Notes under the pieces: generated by a model
What the model was told of the DNA's origin: nothing
Seen by the model: only the letters and a program-made list of their open reading frames with translations
The model's database searches: none
In this document: positions 13,553 through 26,444 of the stretch, one piece after another
Layout of the letters: each line of letters starts with the position of its first letter
How positions within the stretch are numbered: position 1 is the stretch's first letter
Assembly: GCA_964247055.1 (NCBI GenBank)
Contig: OZ176057.1
Span: 4,836,001 to 4,900,000 of the forward strand
Source: Paragordius varius
Taxonomy: Eukaryota; Nematomorpha
Length of the DNA stretch: 64,000 bases
Reading direction: 5' to 3'
Program-made: the position numbers and the translations under genes

Positions 13553-13733
13553 CATGGGGTGTCCAGGGCTTCTTTCATAATTTTTGGTACTTTTATTTAT
13601 TTTGAGCCCAATGGATGATATATCTTCTAAATAATCGCAAATTTTTGAATGATATCCATTTTTCAATTTTTTAATATTTTTTGATAGCACTTTTGCGTAT
13701 GGAACAAAGCTTGTTGGACAACCTTGTTAAACG
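13553..13733. mobile_element. Possible hAT-like short palindromic element, degenerate
   Basis: Left end GGGGTGTCCAGGG and right end TTGTTGGACAACC are roughly inverted. The interior resembles the better copy at 51944-52129. No target duplication is visible. Confidence 0.4.
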
Positions 13734-15499
13734 TGGTTATAAAAAAATTAATATACAAATTATCGCCTTAACTTGTTAACATAAAATGCAGTTACTGCTA
13801 CAGTTATCACTTTCGATTAATACAAAAATTTTAATGGGATATCAATACCGTTAATGAAATTTATTAAATTTTCGAGGGATTTAATTTTTTTAATTTTGAT
13901 TTTAGATAATCTCATTATTTTGGAACAAAGTAGATAGAATCTCACTAAAAAACAATGTAAAGTGTAAGTTTCTGATTTTTTCTAAATCGAGCAATGTAAA
14001 TCAATTAAATGCATGAAAAATTAAGAAGTCCCTTGTTAATAAAAAAAAGATAATAAAATAATTTTTTAACATTTGGTTTCAAAACAGTATCAAACTGAAG
14101 CTCTTACATGATAAATTTATACACAAAATAATAAATCATACCATAGAGGTCAGAAAGTCCATAATTTACCAACGCACAAACAACATACAAAAAAATGAGC
14201 GATTTATAAATCATTGGAATAATTTATATGATTGTACATAAGGAATTGCAACACATATTTGAACTAGACTTGATCAACCCAAAGTAATTAAATCATAAAA
14301 TATATGGAGCGGCATATATTTTATTACTCATTTAATTGCAAATTTCATCTTAAAATGCCAAATATAAATATAGTTATATACATAGTAAACATCCATTAAA
14401 TCACATTCCAAATGTAATGAAAATTAATATTAGACGATGACTGATTGAAACTCACATTTTATATTGTTAGTTAATATGATGTTTATGTATAAGAGCCATT
14501 ATGAATAGCCATATATAATATGGCATTGCCTTTAGTGCTTCACCAGTTTTCGCTTTATTTTGTCCATCCACATTGAAGGAAATATATTAACTATATGGAT
14601 ATGCACCCAAACCGACCCAGTCGATTTGTCATTCTTTTTGATATCAAATTACTACCACAAATATATCTATTGTTTTGCCTTTTCTTTTACAAAGTATGCA
14701 CATTCATATTATAGTTGGTCAATTAGTAACAAAATAGTGTGTGGAAAAAACAACAAAAAGTTGAAATTAAACATATTTTTTGCTTTTGTTGATTTGATAT
14801 ATGGACAAAATTTGTTTTATAACACACACTCACACACTCACACACACACTACTGTATTACAAATCTAAATGTGAATAAACAAGCATAAATGTGCATAGTC
14901 AAAAATGCCTCCATATTCTTTGCATAATTTCTATAACTATAACGTGATTTCCCTCGCTTTATATTATATATCGTGTTCGTAAATTTAACATTATTGTGTC
15001 GATATTAATATTTCCATTAAACAAAACTTTTGACAATCAAAAAAATTCTACTAATCAGTAAATTTATAGCGTTGAGGCCGTAAAATATTCGCACATTTCT
15101 TTACCTTTCACATACATTCTATTCCTCTCAGCGCTGACTCCAAAAGTTATAATTATGTTTAGGCTTATTAAAATATTAGATAATCCATTTATTAACTGTG
15201 TACCTTATAAGCACCAATTTAAACGAAGCATCCGCTTTTGATTAACAATTTTGACATTGCATATATATTTAATAACAGTAAGATCGGTAACACCCCTTAT
15301 TGCAAAGCACTCCATGAAGAGTTTTAAAGTGTTTAATTAATGAATGTTTCGCGATAATTTTACTTAATGAGCACTTGCGACTTCACAAAATACTATTTGT
15401 TAAAGCCTGACGAATAATCCTTATATGTTTTTTTTCTGTTTTCAGCATTTAGATCGGAAGGTAAATCACAAATGTCTGGGAATCGTATTAATTACAATA
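13734..15499. other. AT-rich intergenic DNA, no gene seen
   Basis: A CA-rich microsatellite (ACACACTCACACACTCACAC) lies at about 14823-14850. Nothing else recognisable. Confidence 0.45.
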
Positions 15500-15720
15500 A
15501 ACAAATTTTTGGCACTTGAGTTTTTTGCATTTTCTACTATTGAATATCTTTAAGAGTAAATCTAAAGTAAAAAATTTGATTTTATCTAAGTATTTTTTAT
15601 AACATGATATTTTTATAATTATGCGCCCTCTTTATCAAAATCTAACTAAAACGTGTTTTTCTTTAAAAACACAACAAAGGCCCATCGTTCATTTTTAGTG
15701 TTTTATAATGCGCTGGCAGT
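15500..15720 (+). mobile_element. Truncated copy of the CACTGGACAACAAA (family U) element
   Basis: Matches the left 200 bp of the element at 27336-28456: the GAGTTTTTTGCATTTTCTA block, then the ATTATGCGCCCTCTTTATCA block, then AAGGCCCATCGTTCAT. Only this left end is present. Confidence 0.65.
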
Positions 15721-16696
15721 GATTTGCATTATCCCCTTGATTTAGCCCTGCTTAGTGCTCAAATAGGGGCCTAAAAAATATTAAATATAAATTTATTGTT
15801 TTGAAAACGAGTAGGCCTATTTAAATACAAAAGTGGTAAAAAATTTACATATCAAAATGCAGACGGTGATCGAACCGTTTTTTAATTAGCGTCTTAGTTC
15901 CGCCCCGCCCATGTGTCAATGGGTTTTTAGCAAATATTGGCTAGGGAACATGATTCTGGAAAACGTGTAAGCTCAGTCAGTTTCAATAATTTAGTATTTT
16001 ACATTTGCTCCAACACAGACTTCCTTTTTTGTAGTCCTTCTTCAGCCCCGTCAGTGCTATTCACAAAATTATTCGCTTTAAAGCAATTTGTCCGTAAAAG
16101 TGAACGACCAACATACACTATAAATAATTATTTAAATAAATGAGTCAGCGAGCGAACCATAATTTATGGTAGTTGAACCCCGCGCATGTAAAAATGAGGT
16201 TTCGTTAACATTGACTTTAGATCATTTTCTCGCAAAACATATCTCATCATATGGATTTAACAATCATACTAATTAAAAATTCCAAGAACAAAGCTAAGCT
16301 TATTGAATTTATTGCTTAATAAGGGCATCGCTCATATAAAAATAACGTGACTTACCTTACACTGGGGTACAAAATGGAGGGAGGAGTGATAAAATGTAAA
16401 ATTATCATGGTTATTTTGGTTTTGGTCTTTACGAGTGATTTAAGAAAGTGTTAGAGTGGTTGACAGGCTAATTTGAATGAATCTTTTATTACACGATTAG
16501 ATTAACCGCACAAACAACATTCGTTATATATTATTATATTAACCTATTAACTTATCTATGTAGTATTATTATATTATTATAACCGCACCACCACGTGTGA
16601 CTATTTTTATTATTATACCTTGAGTTAATTGTATAAAAGCAAACATCTCACTTTGATATATGTGAATATATTAGACCTAATTATCTTAGATATATC

Positions 16697-16728
<32 letters not shown>

Positions 16729-18169
16729 GATCATTATACAATACGATATACAATAAATTTACCATTGACTTTACTTTGTCGTCCCCAGTTATCACAAAGT
16801 TATTTACCTTTTTGTAGGAAGGGCTTCATATCAGAAAAATGGCAAAATTTGACCTTTTTTAAATAATTTTTTTGGGTTAAAAGCTGAAAGCTTCATTAAA
16901 ATAATGGAATATATCATTCATATAAAAATGGCAAAACAAGCTCATAAAATTTAATTTTTCGAAAGGGCTCCAACAGTTTAAATTTTGTTGAACGCAAAAA
17001 TGCTGATATTGCGCGATTGACATCAAAGTTTGTTCTGCATTATTAGAAATTTTGCCTAATTATTGTATTTATAGTAAAATTTCGGCGAAGAGGGTTTAAG
17101 ATAGTAAGGATGGAAAACGGTATAAAAGCGCTTTTTATACATAATTCGATAATGCTAAACATTTTTATAGTCTTAAATTTTTGATTTAAAAATGTGTAAG
17201 ATTACAATTTTAAATAATTTTTAAATACAAACTTATAAATAAATTAATTTTGTCGACAAAAAATTTCTTGATCAAAAATCTGAGATCAAAATATTGCCCT
17301 AAATTCAATTTTAGAGCTAAATATCCAGTTTTCGGAAAATCTTTTTCTCTCGTCAAAATCATATTTCAAAATTTTATCGCGCATTGTCGGCAATATAGGG
17401 TTTATTTTACAAGTTGTTCATTTTAGATGGGTCCGAAAATTTGAAATTTCAGGAGACGCATCTATAATTTACATTATAAAAATATTTCGCTTTTTATGCG
17501 TATTTTTTGATATATTATATTGATATTTTTATAATGAAGCCTTATGCTTTCACTGAAAAAAATTTTTCGGGAAATTGTCCGCAAATATTTCCATTTATAG
17601 ATATAGATTAGTTACCGCAAAAGTATAAATAACTGTCAAAACAAAAACCATCATGATAACCTTTATATAATTTCAGATATTTTTTGTGTGTACTGTGTGA
17701 TATTCAAATTATTTAAACAATGTGGGCTTTTTATCTTTGTCGAAAAAAATTTAGATTTTAATTGCTCATTAATAAAAATTGAAGTTCTAAAAATTATATT
17801 TTTAATATTATTTGTAATCTGTTTTAAAGATATTTTTGGAAGAAAGAACTATTCGGTTTTTACAAAAAAATTTATGCAGGTCGAAATTTGAATTTTTGAT
17901 TAACAATTATCACAAAGTCATATTTTTTAAAAAATAATTTAAGGCCACTAACCAATTTCTATCAAATATTTCATCATGATCTTTTTGTGTGCACTGAGCA
18001 ATAGAAAGGGTAAAAAAACACATTTTTCAGTCCCATAAATATAAAATATTAATTTGCAGGTTAAAATATCCTATCTCACAGTGCACGGCAAAAAATAAAT
18101 GTTAATGAATCATTTATCATTCAATAGCTAACAGATGGATCAAGTAAAACGATATGTGGGGTTAAATAC
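15721..18169. other. Intergenic DNA with a TA microsatellite
   Basis: The stretch near 15840-16200 is somewhat less AT-rich than its surroundings but has no convincing frame. A TATA microsatellite runs from about 16700 to 16728. No gene recognised. Confidence 0.4.
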
Positions 18170-20130
18170 GAGAAAAATATTTAAATTTATCTGCTTAGCA
18201 TTTTAATCGCATATTAGGTCAAACAAAATTAAATACAATAGATGAGATCGAATCAACGAAATTTTATTTGTTTCAATATAGCATGAGGATAATTCTAAAC
18301 GCAAAATATTATCAACAAAGATTTTACACTTTTTCTGACAGTCCCAGAATGATTTACAAGAATATCAGCTAAAAAATCACACTTTGGCGTCAAATTTGAA
18401 TCATAAAAACTTGTTAATATGCGGTAAAAGATTTTCATTATAATTAAAACTATCACACATTGGGTCGGGTGATAAAAAATTTTTGACTTGACTTGCAAGT
18501 TTTTCAAGTCATGGCTTGCTTTCATGTGATAAAAAAATTTAACATTAGGGCACTTAAGTCAAGCGAGAAAACTTAATAGGGAGGTGATAAAAAATCATAT
18601 GTTCAAGTAAAACTTAAAGATTTTGCAAGTGTGGTGTAGGGCACACTTGACAGATTTAAAAATATGGATAAAATTATTTTGGAAACTATTTATATACAAA
18701 ATTTAGGTTTTATATGTAATTCAAACCTTTATTAATTCTATAAATTGTTAATTTGATAAATTTTGGCTAATTAATCTATTCATTGGGTGGATACAAAAGA
18801 GGATAAAATTATAGAAAAACTCTGCTAATATTAAATAACATGGCATATAAAAATATGCTAAATATATCAATTCTCTGACCGGAAAAAAATTGGATCGAAA
18901 ATTTCTTAAAATTAATAATTAAATATTAATCTTGGGATTTCAATCCATTTAAAAGCAAAACTTCACTTTTATCCAATGAAAGAATTTATTTCATCATAAA
19001 TTTATTTCGAATGTTATAATAAATTAAAAATAATTATGTTATATTGTATAAACATCTTCCCATTATATTTGCGACTGGACTTCAAACAAAATAAGTAGTG
19101 TGGTAAAATAATGGAAAGTGTTTTAAGGGCGAATGGTTTCATCAATCTAAAAATACCAGGCTCAATTTAGAAAACTCTATATATAATAAATAAGATACGT
19201 GCCAATGAGTTTGAAAAACTTCAATAAATGCATATTGTATTAATTGTTTATCATTTTGTGCCTTATTTCATAAATTTTGGCTGAAAATAATCAAAATAAT
19301 TTCCGTAAGATTCGAATTGGGTGGCAAATAAAATGTTACATTCATAAGCAAAAGACTTGACTTAAGTGTTTTTCAGCGATCTTCAAGTGTACATGCTGGC
19401 TTAAGGAAACTTGCTCAACTTGCCACGCTTGGCTTACAAGTCAAGTGCGACTTTTTTATCACCCCACCCATTGACTCTATATATTAAAATTACCAATTTC
19501 ACCTTCAACAAAAATTTAAGCCTTCAATAAAATTTTTTTCGTTAATTAAAGGGAAAGTAACATTGAATTTTTATAAAATATATATATTATAAATATCTTT
19601 TCCATGATTCAATGCTGAAAAAAAATATATGACTAAGTTTGATTTGTGGATTTATATGCCAGCCAAAATGGCGCCAAAATTATATAATTATGATTTCGTT
19701 TTATATTCCCTAAAATCAAAAATCTGAGAAGATAAATATTTTTTTCTTCAACGTATTGTTGGAAAAGGTATTTATATTATGTATATTGGATGTTTTGCCA
19801 AAATTATACGCAGCTTTGCCTTTAATTCTTGAAGGTGATATATTGGGTTATTTTTATATAGAGAGTTAATATATGATTAATAATGATAAAATTTTTTCCC
19901 GCATTAAGGGGTTTTTTGATTCAAATTTGACGACAAAATGCGATTTTTTAGCTAATATTCTTGAAAATCTTGTTGGGTTCCTTCGGAAAAATGTAATATA
20001 TTGATAATATAATGCGTTTAAAATTATCCTTATGCTATATTTAAACCATGAAAATATTATTTGACGCGTTTCCATCTATTTTATTTAATTTTATTTGACC
20101 TAATATGCGAAAAAAATGGGATATTTTGAT
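18170..20130. mobile_element. Large inverted repeat (family P) interrupted by a nested 1.0 kb element
   Basis: The arm at about 18190-18440 is the inverted counterpart of about 19860-20125. For example GTCAAATTTGAATCATAAAA near 18390 mirrors TTTTGATTCAAATTTGACG near 19915, and CGCATATTAGGTCAAAC near 18209 mirrors TTTGACCTAATATGCG near 20093. The loop is occupied by the TIR element at 18463-19468. The outer limits are approximate. Confidence 0.65.
18463..19468 (+). mobile_element. 1.0 kb TIR element, family S, copy 1
   Basis: Ends are GGTCGGGTGATAAAAAAT and an inverted TTTTTTATCACCCCACC, followed inward on both sides by CTTGACTT-rich subterminal repeats (ACTTGACTTGCAAG left, CTTACAAGTCAAGTGCG right). 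A 5-bp direct repeat CATTG (18458-18462 and 19469-19473) flanks it. No transposase frame. A second copy in opposite orientation is at 57810-58777. Confidence 0.8.
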
Positions 20131-20636
20131 TATGGTGGCTAATAACAGAAAAAATAACTTTTTTTCTAGTACTTTAACCGCGTATATCATTTCGATATTT
20201 ATTAACTTTTAGCTATTAAAGAATATATGATTAATTAACCTTCTCCCCATTTTTCACACACAGTTTCATAAAAGAGTTGGTCTGAGAATATTTCATAATT
20301 TTAATTATCATCTTTTTTTATTTTTATGTTGATCCGAAGAAGTAATAGGAATCTAACAAAAATTCATTAATAAATTTATTATTAATTTTGATGATAGTGC
20401 ATCAAATTATTCTAAGATCTGAACAATTTGCGAGTTTCTCTATTAGAGAACTTTTATCACTCGTAACTTTATACCAAAAATACGGTTTTTTAAATCAATA
20501 TTTAAATATATTATTTATTGTTATATTTAAACTTAGTTACAAATTTTGTGATTGTTAACGGATTAAGGAACATATACAATTATCTAAAGATAAATTATTG
20601 ATAAATTAAAAAGAAAAGAAAGAAAAATATCAACAA
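20131..20636. other. AT-rich intergenic DNA
   Basis: Nothing recognisable between the family P inverted repeat and the TTAA element. Confidence 0.45.
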
Positions 20637-21225
20637 TTAACACTTGGATACAACACACTCATTTTAGTCCTTCGATTCAAATTGGGGTAGTTGGATACCC
20701 CAGGCCTGTTTAAAATTAAATACTTAAAAAAGTATGAAAGGAATCGAAACCATGACAAAACTTTGCACTTATATAACATTAATAAACCGAAATATATAAA
20801 AAATTTAATTCAAAAATACTTAATATTACTTATTTTAAGCTAAAACCGAAAGGTAAAAATTTCGTCCACGTGACATGTGTCAAACTGTAAAATTGAAAAA
20901 TAATACAAAATAAACCGCTTTTTCTATTTCTATCAATGTTATATGTAATTTATTTAATAAATTAGCTTTAGTTTAACCCTTAAAATTTCATAAAGACGAT
21001 ATTTTGTAAAAATTTTGTAAAATAAAAATGGCGTCGAAGTAGTTTGAGATGGAACTTTTTTTTCAAAACAAAATTTTATCAAGCTATTTTGGCATATTTA
21101 TATAATTTTTATCCGGATAGAAGCATAAATTTAAATTGGGACCGTTTTCATCAATACTTTTTTAAAAATATTAATTTAAATTTAGTCTGGGGTATTTAGA
21201 TACCCCAATTGAATCGAAGTGTTAA
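20637..21225. mobile_element. TTAA-family element, intact-looking copy
   Basis: Element body 20641-21221 flanked by TTAA on both sides (20637-20640, 21222-21225). Left terminus CACTTGGATACAACACACTC then CCTTCGATTCAAATTGGGG. Right terminus is the inverted CACTTCGATTCAATTGGGG. A hairpin lies just inside each end (GGGGTAGTTGGATACCCC left, GGGGTATTTAGATACCCC right). A TTAA target resembles piggyBac-type insertion, but the terminal bases are not the classical piggyBac CCC. No transposase. Confidence 0.85.
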
Positions 21226-22580
21226 TTAAAAAATTTTCTAATTACTTTACAAACATGTTTTTTAGTTCGATTTCTAATTTCTTATTTTTATTTTAAATTT
21301 TAATCCTCAATTTTTAGTTTATATTTTAGTTTATTTTTACGTTTGACAGAAATTATTTGTAGTACAATAATCACTTCAATAAATATATTCAATTATAGCT
21401 GAATCAAAATCCTAATATTAAAATATAGGATTGAAATTGTGCTTTTATTTTGCATTTTTGTATTAATAATTGTAAAAGCGAAAAATTAGCCCACATTGTA
21501 ATTTTTTTGGGGGAAAATATTGTATTTTTTTCCAAAAAATATCATCAAAATATAAATATAATACCTTTAAAACCAATAAATAATTTTATTATATTTTGAG
21601 ATTTTAACTGTGGGCTATGTCAGTGCCAGATTTTTCTGCACTTCTGAAATGTGCTGGTTTTTTTTATTATAAACGCAAAATTGATTGTGTGATAAAAATT
21701 TATAATATACTAGTTTATGGTATCAAAAAACCTTTTTTAAAAAACAATAATTTTTGCAATTTATTCATCAAATTAGAACGTACCTCAAGATATTTTAAAT
21801 CAAGATTGCACATAAAAATCTTTAGAATAATATATAAGCACATTTTTTATAAAATTAGAGGATTCCGGAAATCATCATCCAGAATTTCGATTAAATATTC
21901 GTTCACCATCAAATTAAATTAAATGAATTGTGTTTTACATCAATTACCAAAATTTGATAGTAAAAATAAATTCTGAAGTATTAGAATACAGCATTACAAA
22001 TTTAAAAGAGGTGTTTATATAAAATATCGAATTTTATACCGCATTGTATTGCATGAAATACGTTTTGGGGTAGTTTTACAGTATGAGTATACATTGCTAG
22101 AAAACTAAATTATTAAAGAGCATGTAAAAGCACACAGTTATTGGCTTCTAGTTATTTTTTCACTTTTTTATATTATTAGCCAATAAAAATTCTTTTTGTG
22201 CTATTTGGCAAATAATTAATTACTTTCTAGCATACTTACTCATACTGTAGCGCCAAATATTTTTTCCAAAACAATATTTTAGCATTGGGGAAAACTTAAA
22301 AAAATGGTTTCTTTAGCCATTTAAGCGCATAAAAAATATCTATATTCTTAACCTTTTTTGCCGCCCTTTTTCTCTATTTTTTCAAGTGAATCAGCGCTAA
22401 ATGGGTGTTATTAAAAATATTAATAATAACTTTAAAAAGCTTTTAAATTACAAATTTTTTTTTATTTATTTATTATCAGTGTTCGTTTCAATCGTGTTTG
22501 GAATCTATTTAGATTTTGGACTATAAAAGTAAAAAAAATGAAAAACTCTTTTTTATGTAATGCAGGAGAAGAGGGTTTGT
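21226..22580. other. AT-rich intergenic DNA
   Basis: A 101-codon frame at 21617-21922 has no recognisable domain and simple Lys/Ile/Phe-rich composition; I do not call it a gene. A segment near 22480 (GTGTTCGTTTCAATCGTGTT) has an inverted relative near 57510, suggesting another dispersed repeat. Confidence 0.4.
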
Positions 22581-23170
22581 TTAACACTTCGATTCAAATT
22601 GGGGTATCTAAATACCCCAGACTAAATTTAAGCTAGGATTTTCAAAAAACTACTGAAGGAAACGGTCTCAATTTAAATTTATGCTTCTATCTAGATGAAA
22701 ACTATATAAAAATACCAAAATATCTTGATAAAATTTTGTTTTGAAAAAAAAGTTCCATCTCAAACTACTTCGACGCCATTTTTATTTTACAAAATTTTTG
22801 CAAAATATCGTTTTCTTTTAATTTTAAGGGTAAAACTATAGCTAATTTTTAATATAAATTACATTAAACATTGATAGAAATAGAGAAAGCGGTTTATTTT
22901 GTATTATTTTTTAATTTTACCATTTAACACATGTCACGTTGACGAAATTTTTACCTTTCGGTTTTAGCTAAAAATATTTAATATTAAATATTTTTGAATA
23001 AATTTTTTTATATATTTAGGTTTATTAATGTTATATAAGTGCAAAATTTTGCCATGGATTTGATTCCTTCCATACTTTGTAAAGTATTTGATTTTAAATA
23101 GGCCTGGGGTATCCAACTACCCCAATTTGAATCGAAGGACAAAAATTAGTGTATTGTATCCAAGTGTTAA
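22581..23170. mobile_element. TTAA-family element, intact-looking copy (reverse orientation)
   Basis: Body 22585-23166 between TTAA at 22581-22584 and 23167-23170. It begins CACTTCGATTCAAATTGGGG and ends TGTATCCAAGTG, the reverse orientation of the 20641 copy. Both hairpins are present. Confidence 0.85.
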
Positions 23171-23379
23171 ATTTTAACCATAACAACTATTAAATGTGGT
23201 TTTACTTTAGCTGTGGAGTAAAAATCTCTCACATATATTCCGAAACAATTACTTATATTCTGTTCATAGAAAAATCATATACTGTACTGCTTTAGATAGT
23301 TACCTTATAGAACTCTAATTAAAAAAACAAAGTATTAAGCAAAATATTTTTAAATTACAGATATAAAACCTTCATTTTG

Positions 23380-23808
23380 ATTTTTGGATTAAATTGGGGT
23401 CTGGGAGCCTGACCTATTTAATATATATTCTATAAATATGGAATTAAAACCATTGCAATGCAATTTCATATGATGCACCAAAATGAAAAAAATACTTGAT
23501 AGCATTATGGAAACCTCAAGGTAAAAATTTAGTCTGGGACATGTGTCCATTTCAAATAATTATCTTTATATAAATGTTAAATGTGGTTTCAATTGTAGCT
23601 TTATTTAGCTTTAAAATTATCCTAATCACGATATATAATATAAAAAGGCCGAACTAGCGGAATTTTTTCCAAAATTTGTATTTAATATTTTTTGGCTGAT
23701 TTATATAATTTATGAGGAAAGCAAAAATTTTCAGGAGCATTCTATTGGTATTTCTCTATGAAGATTTAAAAATGGCTGTGATACTAAGTAATTTAAATTA
23801 AGTGTTAA
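23380..23808. mobile_element. TTAA-family element, strongly decayed copy upstream of the CCR4 gene
   Basis: Retains scattered landmarks (AAATTGGGGTCTGGG near 23391, AGTCTGGGACATGTGTCC near 23531, terminal AAGTGTTAA ending 23808). It lies about 85 bp upstream of the CCR4 start codon, so the promoter region contains element-derived DNA. Confidence 0.5.
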
Positions 23809-23892
23809 ATTTTCTAATCCATTAATAACAATTTTATATCACCTGTTTTACAATATACTGTTAGCCTAACTGCCAAAGTGTGGGTAAATTCA

Positions 23893-24383
23893 ATGCCTCG
23901 CGAGAAATATGAACCACCCAATCCAAGACGCAATCACACAATTGTAGCAAATTCTCATCATCCTAAAAATTTTGAAAATGTTAACAAATACAAATATGTC
24001 AAGTAAATTTAATTTTTTAGTCAAAATTATATATATATTGTTTCGTTTAATATCTCTCACTCATATTTTTAGAAAGGATTCCTCTGATATACACTATTAT
24101 CATGGGACAAAAAATAGTGGAACCAGCAATATGTTTAAGGATAAAACAGGTTTTATTTTCCAATTTTATACATTTATAAAAAGGCCCTACAACGTCTAAT
24201 ACAACTGCACCAGGAACAATTAATTCATCAGCTACTGAAATTCCGACATTTTTTACCGATTTAAAAGCTCGATATTGTTGGTCTGAATTGGAAATTACGG
24301 GATCAGTCAAAAATATTAGTCCAAACTTATTCCATCTAACTCATTTAACTGTACTTTATCTTAATGACAATAACCTAACTACC
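23893..24383 (+). CDS. CNOT6: CCR4 exons 1-3: N-terminus and first leucine-rich repeat
   Basis: The ATG at 23893 opens MPREKYEPPNPRRNHTI, matching the conserved N-terminus of CNOT6 proteins, which fixes the start. Exon 1 ends at 24002 (AA|GTAAAT). Exon 3 (24184-24383) encodes CWSELEITGSV, the WAELEISG block of the family, then the first LRR, LFHLTHLTVLYLNDNNLTT, ending ACC|GTATGT. Exon 2 (24073-24149) and the 34-nt micro-intron 24150-24183 are inferred from open frame and phase, because the 24177 stop excludes reading straight through. The linker is longer than in human and has no conserved residues, so exon 2 could be wrong. Confidence 0.65.
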
Positions 24384-26405
24384 GTATGTTTTTTTTGATT
24401 TTTAGATATTTATTTTATCAATAGTTATACAATGTTATATATTTTTGATAAATAATTTTTTCAAACATTTGATTTAATACAGACGCATTTTATAAAATTA
24501 TATCTCTTTCCCTTTGAAATTATATAAAATTACTTATTTATTACCGCGATTAAAAATGATTTTGTTTATTTGAGAATATAATTGGCAAACAGTTTAAGAT
24601 AAAAAATTTTAATTCTTTATTAAGCATCGTTTAAATTTTTAATATCATAAAATTTGTATTTGGGCATTTTTAATACTTATTTTTATAACCTCTAATTCAT
24701 TTAATAATTTGATACCACTTTTAGTTTTTATTCTTTAATTTAAGCAAATTTAAAAAATACGGAAAATAAAACAAGAAAAATATTTTTTTATTTTTTAAAT
24801 ACTTGACATATTTAGATATTTTAATTGTTAATAGAACCAATCATATTTAAAATTCCATTTCGATAAAATAAGTTTTCGCATGCAAAAAAAACTAGGTTGT
24901 TAAAACTTTTTTCATATTTTTTTTCTTTTGTATACACACACTATAAAAGTTTATATCGTTTTTTTTGGCTTCTTTTACACTTTATTAAAGTTTTTTGGCC
25001 AGTTTTATTTCAATTGGTTTTTTTCTCTTTATAAAGGTACCACCCCAAATATCCAATTTAACGCATTTAACATACCTGGATCTTTCATCCAATAAATTAC
25101 GTAGCTTACCACCCGAAATAGGTGATCTTATAACATTGCGGGAATTGCATTTAAATCACAATTATCTCCGAACGTTACCCCTTGAATTGGGTCGACTATT
25201 TCAATTATTGGTGCTTGGATTAAAAGGTATGGTATGGTATTTAATACAGAGAATGCATTTTAATGATTTGTTATTTCACAACACTATAGTATAGTAAAAT
25301 AATTCATCAACACAGGAGTATATGAAAAAAAGAAAGGAAATAATTGTTTATTCAATACTTTTGTTGTTGTTTTCTATACACTACTGTGTTACAGTTTGTT
25401 TTAAGACAAATTAATATTTTTATTGGGATTTGTACGGATTGTTGGTTGATATTCCACTACTTTTGAATTATATTTTGCATAAATTATATATTATATAATT
25501 CGCACTCATGTAAGATTCCAAAATAAAACATTATAAATTATTTATACACTCATAAACCAGGTGACAAAAAAATGTAAAAATAAAAAACAATATATTTTGG
25601 TTTTATTTTAATATAGAAGTTTATTTTCCTGAATAAAATATGGATGTTAAGATTTTAATAGTGAGTTTAGTTAGTAAAAATTGAAAAAAAATATTTTAAT
25701 ATAGTTTTATAAAAAAAATTGTCTTTTAAGTGTGACAAAGAAAAACGCCATCTTTTGACCTGAAATTTTATAGAAACCCAAACTATATGATTTTAGGGTA
25801 TTTTATATATATAGAAAATATCTCCTAAAATGATAATAAACCATAATATTTCAAATTTTATCATTATTTTATGAATTATCCTTAATTTTGTCTTTTTGGT
25901 CGATTTCGATTTTCTCTCAATATTTCAAAAACCATATCGTTAACAAATAAAAATGTTTGCGGTAAATGAATTCGCTAGTCATAGGCTATCTCATGCAAAA
26001 AAAATTTTGTTAAAAAAATTTAACCCTCTTTTTGCACACATATACCATTTACAATTCAATTTCACCCTTATACAATCAATTTCACCCTTGAACAATTCAA
26101 ATTCACCCTCGAACAATTCAAATTCACCCTCAAAAAAATAATTTTTTTAAGATTTATTACCTATATTTTATATATTTTTAAAAAATAAAAATTATATTTT
26201 AAATTAAAATAATACTGAAAAAATAATAAACTATACCATAAACATATATTTCATATTAATAATTAGTTATATTAGTTCGAAAAAACATAATTTATTTTTA
26301 GGGGCAATTTGAATTGTTCAAAGGTGAATTTGAATTGTTCAAGGGTGAATTTGAATTGTTCAAGGGTGAATTTGAATTGTTCAAGGGTGAATTTGAACTG
26401 TAAAT

Positions 26406-26444
<39 letters not shown>

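Noticed and set aside
15448-15462. Possible 15-nt micro-exon (TTTTCAG then CATTTAGATCGGAAG then GTAAAT)
   Set aside because: Both splice signals look good, but no neighbouring exon in a compatible gene was found and the segment is too short for homology.
15840-16200. tRNA-like TTCGATC hairpin and a 68-codon frame in a less AT-rich patch
   Set aside because: The hairpin near 15870 has a 6-nt loop and no acceptor, D or anticodon arms fold around it. The frame has no family match.
21617-21922. 101-codon open frame
   Set aside because: Composition follows local AT richness, with no domain, splice context or conservation visible.
24003-24020. 18-nt intron in CCR4 (GTAAATTTAATTTTTTAG)
   Set aside because: Splicing here leads to an in-frame TAG at 24070-24072, or to the wrong phase for exon 2. 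The 70-nt intron 24003-24072 keeps the frame.
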